Part shown: piece by piece, positions 47,898 through 60,900 of the stretch
Position numbering within the stretch: position 1 is the first letter of the stretch
Layout: each line of letters starts with the position of its first letter
From: Pseudovirgaria hyperparasitica
Taxonomy: Eukaryota > Ascomycota > Dothideomycetes > Acrospermales > Acrospermaceae
NCBI RefSeq assembly: GCF_010093815.1
Contig: NW_022985563.1
Coordinates: forward strand, 829,844-893,843
Direction of reading: 5' to 3'
DNA length: 64,000 bases
Notes under the pieces: model-generated
What the model was told of the DNA's origin: nothing
Databases searched by the model: none
What the model saw: only the letters and a program-made list of their open reading frames with translations
Translations under genes and position numbers: made by a program

Positions 47898-48266
47898 TCC
47901 CACCTCTCTACCTCTATATAAGGGTTTATATAATAAAATATCTATATAGACTTATAGAGTAAAGTAAGGCGATTAATCCTATATATTTTTTAAGCTCTAT
48001 ACCCCCTAATCTATTCTATAATAAGAGGGTCTAGTTTCTTAGAGGAGAGGAGGAAGGTGGTTTTCCTAGAACCTAACGTAGTTTTCGCACGGGCCCTCTT
48101 CTAAGAACCTTTTAAAATTCTTCTCTATCCCTTTAAGGAGACCTTATAAGAATAAGATAACCTTATAGAAGGATAGAAATATATTTAATTACTTATTATA
48201 TCTACTTTTTAAAGCTCCTATACACTTAGAATAGGTATAGAAAGAGCTCTAGGTAGAAAGATGGGA
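47898..48266. mobile_element. Short RIP-mutated MITE-like repeat inside the gene block
   Basis: 369 bp of AT-rich, CpA/TpG-poor sequence, in sharp contrast with its neighbours. The ends are inverted: TCCCACCTCTCTACCT at 47898 and, on the other strand from 48266, TCCCATCTTTCTACCT (two differences, both transitions). No frame inside. The RIP-like composition implies that other copies existed in the genome. It is unrelated to the two elements at 13988 and 36398. It sits about 190 bp upstream of the next gene. Confidence 0.6.
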
Positions 48267-48456
48267 GAGAGAACACGCGTGCACTAGTGCTAGCGACTCA
48301 GGTTCAGGAAAACGACGGATAGAACCGGATCCGGGCTAGCCCAACCGCGATCGGCGCGCCCTTCGTATCTTCTTCAAGTCATGAATGCAGCACATCATGT
48401 CAACATAACCAGCTTCTCGGGTTCTACCATACCCACAATTCCGTTTTGTGTCAACT

Positions 48457-49686
48457 ATGCATCCCAATAATACTCTTCAGAGCCATGCTGATGCCTCTGA
48501 TCTTGCGATAAACCCAATTTATCTGCGCATGTCCCCCTCCAAGCTCAGTGGCACCCACTTCCCCGCACGGAATGTTGGAGCTCTACCTGCACTGACAGTC
48601 ACTGCAGAGGTACGATCTAATACAGCACGACACGGGCATTCAAGTGGTATGAGCAGTCTGAGTGGGCTGAGTAGCCATTGGAGCGTAACCTCAATCCCCT
48701 CCAGGCCAAGGCATGTCGCGGGTCAATTTTCATCTTATAACGAATCTACCGCTGTTCTACAACCGCTTGGGACGAAACACCAGCGAGCGAAGTCCGCCGG
48801 GTCGTCGACAACTGTGTCCTCGCAACCGGTAGTCGTTCGTACGTACATGGGCAGTCGCGGCTCTTCACGAAACGGAAGCCCACATCCGACAACAATACCG
48901 CGCAACATGTCTCGACGGAGTCACTTGCCACCTACGAATGAGTTCAGCTTCGACGCTGTGTTAAGAGCTGTTGAACCCGAGATACAAAGCGCCATCGATG
49001 CAATTGCCGAAATATGTGCGCGCAGCAGGATGAGCTTGGCAGATGAACACGAAGCACATATACCACCTCAGGGCGAGATTCGAGAAAGCGAGCCCAGCTG
49101 GATAGGAAGACAGCACGGCGGACGGCAAGGGTGGCGGATGACGCAGGGGACGTTGACTGCTGTGCCTGAGGCGTCAAGTAGTAGTGAAAGACTAGCTGGT
49201 GGGAGCAAGGCCAGCAGTGAATCTGGCAAAGGGAAGAACTCGGCTTACGGTAGCTTGAAAGAAATCATTACGGGGAAACAAGTTGGACACTGGTCTGAGG
49301 GCGAAGGGGATGCAAGTGAAAGCACGTTTGTGGGCGAGGCTTCTTCTTCTAAAAAATATGGACAGTATGTCACGAAAACCGGAAATGAGTGTCAAAACAC
49401 GCCGTCTACGGCGTTGATATCGCCAGCAACGGCTTCCAAACAGCTTTCTTTTGACACTCCCACTGCAGAGCCTCTCACACTGGCCGATCCGCTGGTCTTT
49501 ACTTCGTCTTCAGGGCCAGGAAAGCCACGACTTCATGGGCGATCTGGATCTGGCTCTCTTACTTCTTGGCTGCCGTGGCCGCGCTTTCCTGCAATCTCAG
49601 GCCCAGCGTCAGGAAATTCAGAGCGTCTTCAAGCCGAGACTAGGCTCAAGAGCCTTCTGCAAAACACGACAGCTCCAATTACCTGA
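48457..49686 (+). CDS. Unidentified Ser-rich protein with one conserved-looking helical block
   Basis: A single frame of 409 codons starts at the ATG at 48457 (MHPNNTLQSHADASD); an upstream GTG at 48448 is less likely. Most of the protein is low in order: rich in Ser, Thr, Gly and Pro with basic patches (SRGSSRNGSPHP, MSRRSHLPP). One segment, residues about 165-210 (NEFSFDAVLRAVEPEIQSAI, then DAIAEICARSRMSLADEHEA), is predicted helical and has the even composition of a folded region. A second compact piece, SLTSWLPWPRF, lies near the C-terminus. No signal peptide or membrane segment. I do not recognise the family; a regulatory or scaffold role would be a guess. Codon use is like that of the flanking genes, so it is probably real. 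Confidence 0.7.
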   Translation: MHPNNTLQSHADASDLAINPIYLRMSPSKLSGTHFPARNVGALPALTVTAEVRSNTARHGHSSGMSSLSGLSSHWSVTSIPSRPRHVAGQFSSYNESTAVLQPLGTKHQRAKSAGSSTTVSSQPVVVRTYMGSRGSSRNGSPHPTTIPRNMSRRSHLPPTNEFSFDAVLRAVEPEIQSAIDAIAEICARSRMSLADEHEAHIPPQGEIRESEPSWIGRQHGGRQGWRMTQGTLTAVPEASSSSERLAGGSKASSESGKGKNSAYGSLKEIITGKQVGHWSEGEGDASESTFVGEASSSKKYGQYVTKTGNECQNTPSTALISPATASKQLSFDTPTAEPLTLADPLVFTSSSGPGKPRLHGRSGSGSLTSWLPWPRFPAISGPASGNSERLQAETRLKSLLQNTTAPIT

Positions 49687-50856
49687 ATTGAGACCATAAA
49701 TATCATAGTGCAAACCTGCGGAAGTATGGATTAACAGACACTGTTAATTTAAAGCATGTTCAGATAAAACGACACCTTTCAAATCTGGAACGATTACTAG
49801 CGCCATAGCCTAGGCTAGAAAAGGGAAGTGTCGAGCCTACAACATAATGTTTCAATGCTACCGTATAGCGTCATATGCGTGTAGGGCTGACTGACTACTA
49901 TTAATACCTGCTACGGCCAGCACAGCTATGAGAGCAGGATTTGAGCGATGGCTGGTCCGGGACATCACGTTTTCATTGGTGCTGGTGCTGGTGCTGATAC
50001 TGGTGTTGGTCCACTGGCGTCCACGGCATGGGTCCATCAAAACTGCAACGCTAAAATTAGACTGAAACACTCACGGCGGAGGGCGGTGGGCAGCAGGAGA
50101 TCATAGCCCTGTCGTTTGTTTCCTCCGCTGGTATCTGTCCTGAAACAAAGATGCATCAATACAGTCGTTTGTGCGCGATACATAGAACCAGCCAGAGCCT
50201 TCAAAAGCCAGGCAGTTAGAGCAGCATGAGCATGTTAAGTTTATACCAATCTGGATATTTATGGCTTGCTGCAGATCATGCGGATCACGTAGACGGTCGT
50301 GATCACGTGAGTCAATGCCAAGCTCTTCTGACAACCTATTGCCCGGTACCACTACCTGTGCATTCCTGTCCGTCTTGCACTGCACCAACATCATCACAAC
50401 ATATCTAAGATCTTAAGAAATGCAATGACAAAATTGGCTCTTCGCTGAGCTACAGTCAGCTCTTTTCTCATGTCAATGTATCCCTCTCACTGCGCCGGAA
50501 ACGTCAGCAGCAGCCAGCTGTCCACTGCATTCCAGAGTGGATACGCCGTGAATGCAAACAACCCTGTGTCAAGCTCGTCATGGCAGAACATAACATTCCC
50601 TGTCCCTGTCCCTGCGCCTGCGCCTAGGATGCCTTTGGTAAAATGATTCTGATGCCTGTCACTATGTCGACTTGTCGTACCGCATCCTTCACCATTTTTT
50701 CTCTTGAGAAGTTCCATACTATCCACACGCACTTTGCTATATTAAAACTACCTCTCATTGTAGGCTTCACCCCATATTTAGAAACACCGCAAATTCTGCT
50801 ATTTCGCCATTCTTCGTTGCCCTCTCTTGCTTCACTATCCATCCCAACTTGGCGAT
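49687..50856. other. Intergenic region upstream of chitin synthase
   Basis: 1.17 kb. It contains short imperfect tandem repeats: GGTGCTGGTGCTGGTGCTG near 49978-49997 and CCCTGTCCCTGTCCCTGCG near 50601-50619. Small frames on both strands are short and without motifs. The promoter of the chitin synthase must be within its right half. Confidence 0.5.
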
Positions 50857-53702
50857 ATGCCTGTAGAACAGGGTCATCAGAATTTCCAAGTCGACGAGGA
50901 ACTGCAAGATTTAAGTCACACGCCCTACGTACGTGTGAACCCTGTGGCGCCGAAAGTAATCACCAACTGACTGACTTGGCTTTAGTACCAAGATGAGGGT
51001 GGCCACACGTCGCAGTCCATACCAGACACACTGACAACTCTACAAGATGAATATGCTCAGAATTTATTATTGGCCCATTCGGATAGCCCCCGATACTCCA
51101 TTCGAGATTCCCGCTACGATCTCAGAGAGACGTATGCGCCTGTTACGAACTGGACGAGAGACCCTGGCACTGGACAAGCACTCAGAGGTAGCTTTGGCTA
51201 CCGCCCACAACTCATGCACTCTACGAGCTCGGACGACAGCTGGGTACAAAGACAACAGCCACATATTCTTGCAGAGAGCGGCCCAGGGGTCAAGCGCTCG
51301 CGAACGCGTAGGGTCAAGCTGGGCCAGAAAAACGTCCTTAGCATCGACTACCCAGTGCCCAGCGCTGTGAAGAATGCCGTAGAGCTACAATACCGCAATT
51401 CCGAGGGCGCTGTCCAAGAAGAATTCACACAAATGCGCTACACAGCTGCTACTTGCGATCCGAACGATTTCACGCTCAATAACGGGTACAGCCTCCGACC
51501 ACAGACCTACAACCGCCACACCGAGCTCCTCATTGCAATCACCTATTATAATGAAGACAAGACTCTCCTTGCGCGAACTTTACACGGAACAATGCGCAAT
51601 ATCCGCGACATCTGCAACACAAAATCAAAGTTCTGGCATGTCGGAGGGCCTGCGTGGCAGAAGATTGTCGTCTGTCTTGTGTTTGATGGAATTAATAATG
51701 TCGACACTGAAGTCTTTGACGTCTTGGCGACAATCGGAATATATCAAGATGGCGTACTTAAGAAGGATGTCAATGGCAATGAGACTGTTGCACACATATT
51801 TGAATACACCAGCCCATTGTCTGTTACGCCGGACCAAGAGCTCATTCAACCTAGGAATGACAAGGGCAGTGCGTGTACGAATCTGCCACCTGTTCAATTC
51901 ATCTTCTGTCTGAAGCAGAAAAACAGTAAAAAAATCAACTCACACCGATGGTTGTTCAACGCTTTCGGGAGGATCCTAAATCCAGAAGTTACCATTCTCA
52001 TAGATGCAGGCACAAAGCCTGGGCCGGGCTCACTACGAGCACTATGGGAGTCATTCTACAATGATCGGGATCTAGGTGGTGCTTGCGGCGAAATTCATGC
52101 AATGCTGGAAGGTGGCAAGGCCCTTTTGAACCCGCTGGTTGCCATACAGAATTTCGAATACAAGATCTCCAATATTCTCGACAAGCCATTAGAAAGCGCA
52201 TTCGGTTATGTTAGTGTCCTCCCGGGTGCGTTCTCGGCTTATCGCTTCCGGGCTATCATGGGTCGACCATTGGAACAGTACTTTCATGGGGATCATACCT
52301 TATCGAAACAGCTCGGTCACAAGGGCATTGACGGAATGAACATCTTTAAGAAGAACATGTTCCTTGCTGAGGATCGCATCCTTTGTTTTGAGCTTGTCGC
52401 CAAAGCCGGTCAGAAATGGTAAGTCGGCAGATGCTGGTTGTAGACGATGCAGGTTGACAATATGGGTTTGGCTGACATGTATCTCTGAATTATAGGCACC
52501 TTGGCTACGTCAAATCATCCAAGGGTGAAACGGATGTCCCGGATGGTGTTGCAGAGTTTATTGGCCAACGTCGACGGTGGCTGAATGGATCCTTCGCTGC
52601 ATCCCTTTACTCTATGATGCATTTTGCTCGTCTCTACTCGTCTGGCCACAGCATCGTACGACTTGCTTTCCTGCACATACATCTCCTTTACAATTTCCTG
52701 AATGTGGTGTTTACGTGGTTCTCGCTCGCCGGCTACTACCTCACAACGACCATCATCATGGAACTCGTCGGCACGCCACAACCCATTACAAATTACCACG
52801 GCTGGCCCTTCGGCGACAAGGTTACGCCGGTCCTGAACGTGATCCTTGGCTGGATCTATGTTGCTTTCCTCGTTCTTCAATTCATCCTAGCACTCGGCAA
52901 CCGTCCGAAGGGATCGCGGTACACGTACGTTGCATCTTTCATCGTTTTCGGTATCATACAAACGTACATCTTGCTCCTCACGGGATACCTCGTATACCGA
53001 GCCTTCAGTGCAGCACCAATTACCGAGCAGATATCCTTTGATTCTCTAGGGGCCTTCTTCAATAGTTTCTTCGGAGGGGGGACAGGTGTTGCCGGTCTAA
53101 TACTGATCGCCATCGTGACTATCTATGGGCTCAACTTCGTGGCATCCATCCTATATCTTGATCCTTGGCATATGTTCCATTCATTTCCGCAATACCTTGT
53201 ACTCATGTCGACGTATATCAACATCCTCATGGTGTATGCCTTCAACAATTGGCATGATGTCAGCTGGGGTACCAAAGGCTCTGATGTAGCCGACAAATTA
53301 CCATCAGCTCAAACGATAGCTGGCGAGGCAAACGTCGTAGAGGAAATTGTGGAGGAGCAGGAAGATATCGACATGAAGTTCAAAAATGTCGTACTTCGAG
53401 CGCTTGCACCGCCCAAGGCCAAGAGTGCCCCCGGAAAGGAAGCCAAACCCGTAGATGACTCATACAAGAGCTTCCGCACGGGCTTGGTGTATTCGTGGCT
53501 GCTGTCTAATCTCATCCTCATCCTTATCGTCACAACAGATCGATTCCAGGCGGCGGGTGTGCCTTTGGCGTCCAAGACACGTACGCCAATCTATTTCCGA
53601 ATTCTGCTGTATTCGACGGCTGTGCTTTCTATTCTCCGTTTCCTTGGCTTTCTAGTTTTTCTCGGGAAGACAATGATAGCGACATTGTTGAGGAAAAGGT
53701 GA
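50857..53702 (+). CDS. chsB: Class III chitin synthase
   Basis: The enzyme polymerises N-acetylglucosamine from UDP-GlcNAc into chitin at the plasma membrane, extruding the chain to the wall; class III enzymes are specific to filamentous fungi and act at hyphal tips. Exons 50857-50928, 50986-52418 and 52496-53702 (introns 57 and 77 bp) give 903 residues. The N-terminus [20 protein letters not shown] is restored by exon 1. Features in order: [20 protein letters not shown] (about 135), the glycosyltransferase core with [27 protein letters not shown] and [17 protein letters not shown], the acceptor region [24 protein letters not shown], the [10 protein letters not shown] motif and the QRRRW motif split off just after intron 2. 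Several membrane helices fill the last third. The RNAs of intron boundaries agree with the class III alignment throughout. It is convergent with the PKS. Confidence 0.95.
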
Positions 53703-54927
53703 GATCGAGGTGTTACAGCGCTTGCAAATCGTCCCCGCTGTGTCGCATCTCACTGGCATCTGGCGTCTCCTAGAAGACAACAAAGTGCCACTGGATCCGC
53801 TTCAGTTATCCGCATGTCATATTTCGTCTGCAGTACTGGTCTCGTCATGATTTCCTCCCTGTGCATACATGTCGTTCCGATCAGCAATCAGTGACTACAT
53901 CGGTGAATGCACCCAAGCACCTGCAGCTGTGTTTACATACATAAGTTTGTCATGACCCCAAACGCACGCCTCCGTAGGATGCGATGATTACTAAGCAGCC
54001 ACCTGTAACAACACGTGGCAATGCAGTCGCAGCAACAGTTACGTTCGCTACCGAAGTAGCACACTGAACGCCAGATCTACGAAGTTTGTTTTAGTACTCC
54101 ACTGCTGCTCCTATTAGCGGTGACGTCCTGCAATAAAGGTAGCTTGTACAAGGGTACTGCAGCTAAGAGTCGAAGCGTCCTAGGGATATCAGAAGTGCAT
54201 CTACTTGGCACTATAATGTGGAGTTGCACATAGATTTTACGTAGCAAGCACTTCTGTATCTAAATATGCACCGTCTCGTGCTCGATGAGTTATAGACCCG
54301 CGGTCTATGGTGGTTAACTGGCGATCATTTCTGCAGACTTTCCCACCTCGAGTTAGACTCCTGTAGAGGTATATACGCGTATAGAACAGACAGAACCCGG
54401 GGCCAGGATCTGAGTGAGGAGGATCATTCAGAGAAACCCCCCTTCCTGACGACTTTGGTATCGATTCTATGTCAGCGCATGCATTCGGATGCAAGACAGT
54501 TCTGGCTGACATCAGCTTGTTTCGGGCAAACAAGAGATCAATCATCATCAGTCTCGGAGCATATGAAATGAGAAGGGTAGACATACAGAGAAACAAGCTG
54601 CCCACGAATGTAGAGTGTAGAGGCGGAGGCGAAAACAAAAGTAGACTTTCAATAGCATCATATCCGATGGGCACCCGTCGTTCTTCTCTTCTATGCATTC
54701 AAGCATCCACTCTGGTATCAATTACAAACTATCTGGAGACCGTCTAATTTAATACATGACGTAGTAGAGATGAATGCTGTTGAGAAGAAATCCTACCTTT
54801 CACTATCTGAGCTCCCCAATAACATGTGAACAGCCACAATTTGTGGGTAAGCAGTCGTATCGCGCCGCAAGATACGTTCACACATCGCCCTCACCAAGTA
54901 TCTCCCAGTACCCGCCGCTTTCGCATC
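53703..54927. other. Intergenic region between convergent chitin synthase and PKS genes
   Basis: 1.2 kb receiving the 3' ends of two genes. A minus-strand frame of 153 codons (54237-54698) has no domain and odd composition, and is not called. No repeat or terminator-like element stood out. Confidence 0.5.
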
Positions 54928-57900
54928 CTATACCCTTGAGAGAACACTACTCCGAGAGCATATCAGCCCCGCAAATTCCACTAATGAAGCCGACTGTAAG
55001 ATCTCGAAGATAGTGACCCGCGCCTTGACCTCACTGCTGATCCAATTGCGGAATCGCACAGCGACCAGTGAATCTACACCATGGTGTGTCAAGGGAACGG
55101 CGGGATCAATGTCTGTTGGGTCTATGTTGAATAGCTCCCCAATCTCAGCTGACAACAACTCTCGCACAAGCTGTTTGGCTTCTGGCTCGGCCATAGTCGG
55201 CCCTGTGTTAACAAACTCTCGAATGAGCGTTTGTACACGGCTTGCCGATGGGGATTGAATGTCGGTCGGTGATATATCGTCATCGCCTAACCTCAGTGTG
55301 CCGAATCGTTTGTCGCCCTTAATCCCTCGATCATCGGGAAGGGCCGCATACTGTGGGAAACACGTGATGGTATGGCTATGCGCTTGATCTCGACGGAGCG
55401 GATTCGTGATACCACCCTCGACAAGGCGCATTACGTGATCCACAGAGAGGCTAATGGCCGATACTGCTGTGCCTACACGCTTCATCACGTCTTCGCCCTG
55501 CTCCGCCACGTATCCAACGTCGTCCACAGCCCCTAGATCGATTGAGAGTGCAGGATGGCCGGCTTGGGTGCGGTGGCGAGCAAGCATGTCCTCAAATGTG
55601 TTTCCTGCTGCGTAGTTTGCCTGTGATGGATTGCCTGTTATGCCAGTACCTGAAGAAAGCATGATAAAGTAGTTCAATTCAGGTAAAAGATTGTGCAAGT
55701 TCCACGTTCCAGCAATCTTGGGTCTTACACCATTCTGCCATTGCTCGTATGTCATCCGCTCAAGCACTGTATCCTGTAGGCTTGTAAGAAGGAGTCATCA
55801 AGTAGGGTGGGAAGTACTCAGTGCTGCTTACATCAAGGACCATGGCAGCTTGAACAACTCCTCCGATAGGTGGAATGTCCTTCTCTCTCAAGTCCTGCAC
55901 AAGTTGAAGTAATTGCTCATCGTTTGCAATATCGCAGTTCTGGATAAGCAGCCTACAGCCATGCTCTTGTGCCATCTCCCGAAGCGCTGCCGCGTTCCGG
56001 TGGGAAACGGCATTACGTGAAACGGCCACAATATTTTTGGCCCCTTTATCGATTAATCTCATGACGATGGTATTTCCAATACCAGTCAAACCCCCAACGA
56101 CCAGATGGCTGAAGTCCATCTTATCAAGCTCCAAGACTGGTGTACGAGGAATTACACTGACGAGACTGTTGGGTTCCACATGGATTACCAACTTACCAGT
56201 ATGTGTTCCCCCTTGCATGAACTTCATGGCCTTGCCCATGTCGGTAACACTAAATGTTGTGATGGGAACAACCGGTCTCAACTTTCCAGCATGATATAGT
56301 CTCATGATATCCTTGTAAGCGTCGGCTATCACCATTCGCTTCAACTCGCTGTAAGCTATTAGGTCGACTCCAGACATAGTTATGTTTCTCGCAAAGGGCG
56401 ACATGTCGAGTCGTTTCGCTGCATGCAAGTCGATTTTGCCGATTTCGACAAACCGACCAAAGTCTGCGAGACACTGCCAGGTCGCTTTCAGCAGCGGTCC
56501 ACCTAGGGAGTTGAGAACTACATCGACACCTTTACCATCCGTTGCTTTCATGACCCCAGTTACGAAAGAGGTGTTTCGGCTCGAAAATATATGGTCAGCT
56601 GGGATACCAAAGCTTTCCTGCAAAAGGAGGTTCTTTTCTTTGGTCCCACAGGTTGCGAATATCTCTGCACCAATAGACTGCGCCCACATAATAGCAGCCT
56701 GACCAACACCACCGGCAGCGGAATGAATGAGAATGCGTTCACCTTTCTGCAGTCGTGCGGTGTAGACAAGACTGATGTTCACTGTGAGGTGGACAATCGG
56801 GAAAGCTGCTGCTTCCTCCCAGGATAATTCGTCTGGAGCCTTGATCATATTCTCCCACCATCCTCTGCTAGTGCTGGCGAAACCGCCACGAAACGCACCA
56901 CAGACACGATCACCGACCTTGAGACCGCTCCGGTCTGTTCCAGGGCCCAGGCGCTTAACGACTCCGGCAGCTTCGTGTGCAAGGGTCATCACTTCCTTCA
57001 CAAAGCCTAGTGCTAGCATGAGATCTTGGAAGTTCAGTGCGAAGGCCTTGGTGTCGATTTCAATCATGCCATACGGAAGGTCATCATTTGCATCAGGTAC
57101 CTCGTGGAAGGCGATATGGTCGAGCAAATCAATGGATCCCTCGGGCAGTTGATACTGCAAGTCTCTTCCTGGTACGCGCCACGGCTGAGGCTCGGCCAAG
57201 GACTTTTGTCCGCTGTTCGCCACATCTTGAGCTTCATCAGGATAGTATCGGAGGACATGCAGCACCGAGTCTTTGACTGCATATTCCCAGTCCATGTCAC
57301 TGTCAGTGGTGGAATAGTCTAATGACTCTTCGAATACATGCATGATGTGCTGCACTGTTTCTAGACCCCAAGGATTCGTGTTGGTGTCGAAGTCGAGATG
57401 CACGCATCGCTTGTTCGTGTCTTCTCGCCGTAACGTTCGCAAAAGACCCGAGATCGATCCCCAATGAGGCTTTTCGGCATCAATAAATCCACCACGTCCA
57501 ACCCAAAGAATTCCCATGCCATCCACCAAGAGATGCCGTAATTTCTCAAAGGTCTTTTGGTCCATCGAGCTGACCAGGCACCTACTCATTTCGACGGTGA
57601 CGATATACAGAGTTTTCTCATCTGGCTGGACATCTTCGAGAAATTCAATGTGTGGCGATGTCCCGGTCTTGTGGTACAGTGTGGTAGCGAGCTCCCTATG
57701 CCAGTTTGGTGGAGCATCTCGATCTCCAACGATAGAGATGCGAGAGGGGAATGTGGGCATTTTAAATGCGGTACTCATTATCAGGCTGCTGACTTGAACT
57801 TCTGTATGCACGCAATCCTGAATGTTGAAATCGACCCCGGTGAATCCGCTTGATCGCAACACCTTATTCCATGTCGGTACGTTAGCGATAGCACTCATCT

Positions 57901-60900
57901 GGCGGTAGGGCTCTTCACCCAGCCACCAGCCTGGTAGAGTCCCGAAAATGAGCTCGAAATTGATGCTATGCTGTGTTCCTTCCAGGTAGATCAGCTTGCC
58001 TCCAGGCTTGAGAAGCGTTCTCACATTTGTTAATGTGTTTCTCAAGCTGACTGTGGCATGCAACACTTGCGACGCGATGACCAGGTCATAAGTTCCAGCA
58101 TCAAAGCCTTGTTGTATCGGGTCGGCCTCAATATTCAGTTTCCGAAAATCCATCTTGCTTCTGCAATGAGCAAACTTTTCTTTTGCTGCGGCAAAGAAGT
58201 CGCTGGAGATGTCAGTGTAGTCGTAGTGGCCGACCAATGTCTTCGTTGCTCGTCTCTCGTCTTTCGCACTAAAGGCTGCCAGAGCATACGTAGTGGCACC
58301 GCCAGTACCAGCGCCAATCTCCAAGACTCTTGCACCAGGGTTCTTGACGGCATAGAGCTCCAGTGTCCTTCGCAGGTGCTGATAGGTATGGTTGAACTGG
58401 GGTGTCTCGGCATAGTAGCGTTCGAGTAGACCACCCTCTGTCATAATTTCCAATGCGTTGATATCGCCTCGAATGATCTGGGCAAGATGTCTCCCTATGT
58501 CCACGAGAAGTCGTCCACCGGCGTTCTTCTTGGCCACGGCGTCTAATAACGTTTCCCGGTGTGTCTGAGAGGTTGAAGTCCAGGCGCTTGCCCGAAGCCC
58601 GTGTCCGTTTTCTAGCTGCCCTGTTTCCACCGCCACAGTGATGGCCTTCATCCATTGGAAGTACCTTTTATGATACGACTGCCATGTCTCAGAATCCTCC
58701 GACTGAAGCTCAGTAAGCGCTTCAACCATTAGGTAATACGCAGCTTCGCGATATGACCTTTCATCAGCTAATTCTGCTTCCGAGAGAGCTATCTGCATTG
58801 ACTCCTTCACAGCTTGGGGTACACGGTGAAGCACGTCAAGCTCCCATCGCGCCTGAGAATGGGCTCGGAATACGTTATCTGTGGGCTCCTCATCGGCGGC
58901 GACCCTCTGCACACGGAAGTTGCTTATCTCCAATGCCAGGCCAAGTTGGTCATGCTTCGGCTCCATGGTAACTGTTCCTGCAAATATTCCGGCATCTTTG
59001 CGACAGCGTTGTAACTCCACAGTTGACGTTAGAGGCTTACCAGTCTCTGGTAAAAGGCCTCGTGGGACAGTCATGCTACCAATGGACCGCGGAACCATCA
59101 TGGCACCTTCTCTTGCCTCTCTGGGCAGTGAAAAATAACAAGTCTGGAAGATGGAGTCCAGAGTAATTGGGTGTAGGACGTATTCATTGTGTTTATTCTG
59201 TGCTTCTGCAGACAGTCTAAACGTAGTGGTAGATTTTAGACCAAGGATACGACTCGCATCCAGGTGCCGGAACGTCGGGCCATGGTATATACCCATCCGC
59301 CGTAGACTGTCAAAGACGACTTCTGCATCAACCACCTCTCCCTGGTTCTCTGGAACGTGGGGGCTGACGCCATTGATGGCATCATCTGATCCCGGGAACG
59401 TAGTCTTACTAGGCAATATATCTTCGGTGGAGACGAAGCCGATGCAGTGTCGTGACCAGGCGTCGTTTGGACCAATGGAGAACAGCTCAAATTCGTGCCA
59501 TCCCCTGTAGTCCAACTCCTTATCGCTACAATCGCGGAGCGTGAAGACAACTTCAACGCCTGTTGCGTCCGGAGGAATCACAAGGGCGCTCTGAATATCG
59601 ACATCGCGCAGACGGTACGCCGCCGGATCTTGCTTTGCTCCAGCAGACATCTTGAGCTGCCGTACGGCCTCGATAGCCATGCAGACATAACCGGCCCCGG
59701 GGAATACAGTCTTGGACTCAAGTTGGTGGTCAGATAGCCAGGGGAGATCAGTGGTGCGGAGGAAGTTGCGCCACGTGGGAACTAGACTATTCGTGCCTGG
59801 TGCAGAGCTTCCTAGAAGTTCGTGGGGAGGATAGCGGCGATATCGGTTCTGGTGTGATGTGCGTGGCTCGACCGTGTATGTGTTGCGGTGATCCCAGCAG
59901 TACGTGGGTAGATTTGGAACGAAGGAGGCAGATTCCCCCGACGGGTGGTTGACAACATAGAGGTCGACGGGACAGCCTCTTGTCACAAGATCACCAGCTG
60001 CGGCCTGCATTGTCTTAACAGCGTCTGCATTTCGTCGTAAACATGTGGTGTAAGGAATGGGTGTTTGGGACAAAGTCTCCTTGATGGCGCCTGAGAGTGT
60101 ATTGTGGGCTCCGATCTCGAGCAGAACATCGACACAGGGAGTGTGATCGCTAGCACCGTTGGGCGTCTTCTGCCCATCGCTCCCATACACCATGCATTCT
60201 AGGGCGCTGGAGAATAAGACTGGACTAACGAGGTTCTTGACCCAGTGCTTCGCGTCAAGACCTTCGCCGGTACCGAGGAGGCGACCGGTCACAGGTGAGG
60301 CGAATGGGATTTTTGGAATGCTGCTTTTACTGCCGACTTTACTGTTCAGCCGATCCTCGTATATCTCAGCCACTTGCTGCATGTGATGAGAGTGGTATGC
60401 CACTGGGACATTCAATTTCCTTGCAGACACTGCGTCGTTGGCCAGTCGTACGGCAACCTCATCGAGGGCACTGAGATCGCCGGAGAGTGTGACACTGGCT
60501 GGGCTATTGACACAAGCAACCACAATCTTTCCGGTCGATGTGTCCTTGATATACTCCTCCGCCTCGTTGGCGCTTAGTCGCGCGGCCATCATCCCGCCCT
60601 TCAAGCCACCTTCATCTCGGTGTCTGGCTGCGATCGAGCCGCGATGATAAACCACGCCCAGCGCTTCTTCAGCAGTGAGCATACCCACAGCATATGCCGC
60701 CGCTATCTCTCCACTGGAATGGCTAGCCACAGCTGCTGGTACTATACCCCATGACTTGAGCAGATCCACCAAACAAATCTGTAGCGCGACGTTTGCGGGC
60801 TGGCTAATCTCTGCGTCGTCAATACGGGACGTTTCTGCGTTGCGGCACAGCTCGTCTGAGATATGTTAGTGTATAATGCGGGATGGGAATGGACAAGCTG

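Noticed and set aside
54237-54698. 153-codon minus-strand frame between chitin synthase and PKS
   Set aside because: Composition is unlike the neighbouring genes, there is no motif or signal peptide, and an equally open frame overlaps on the other strand.
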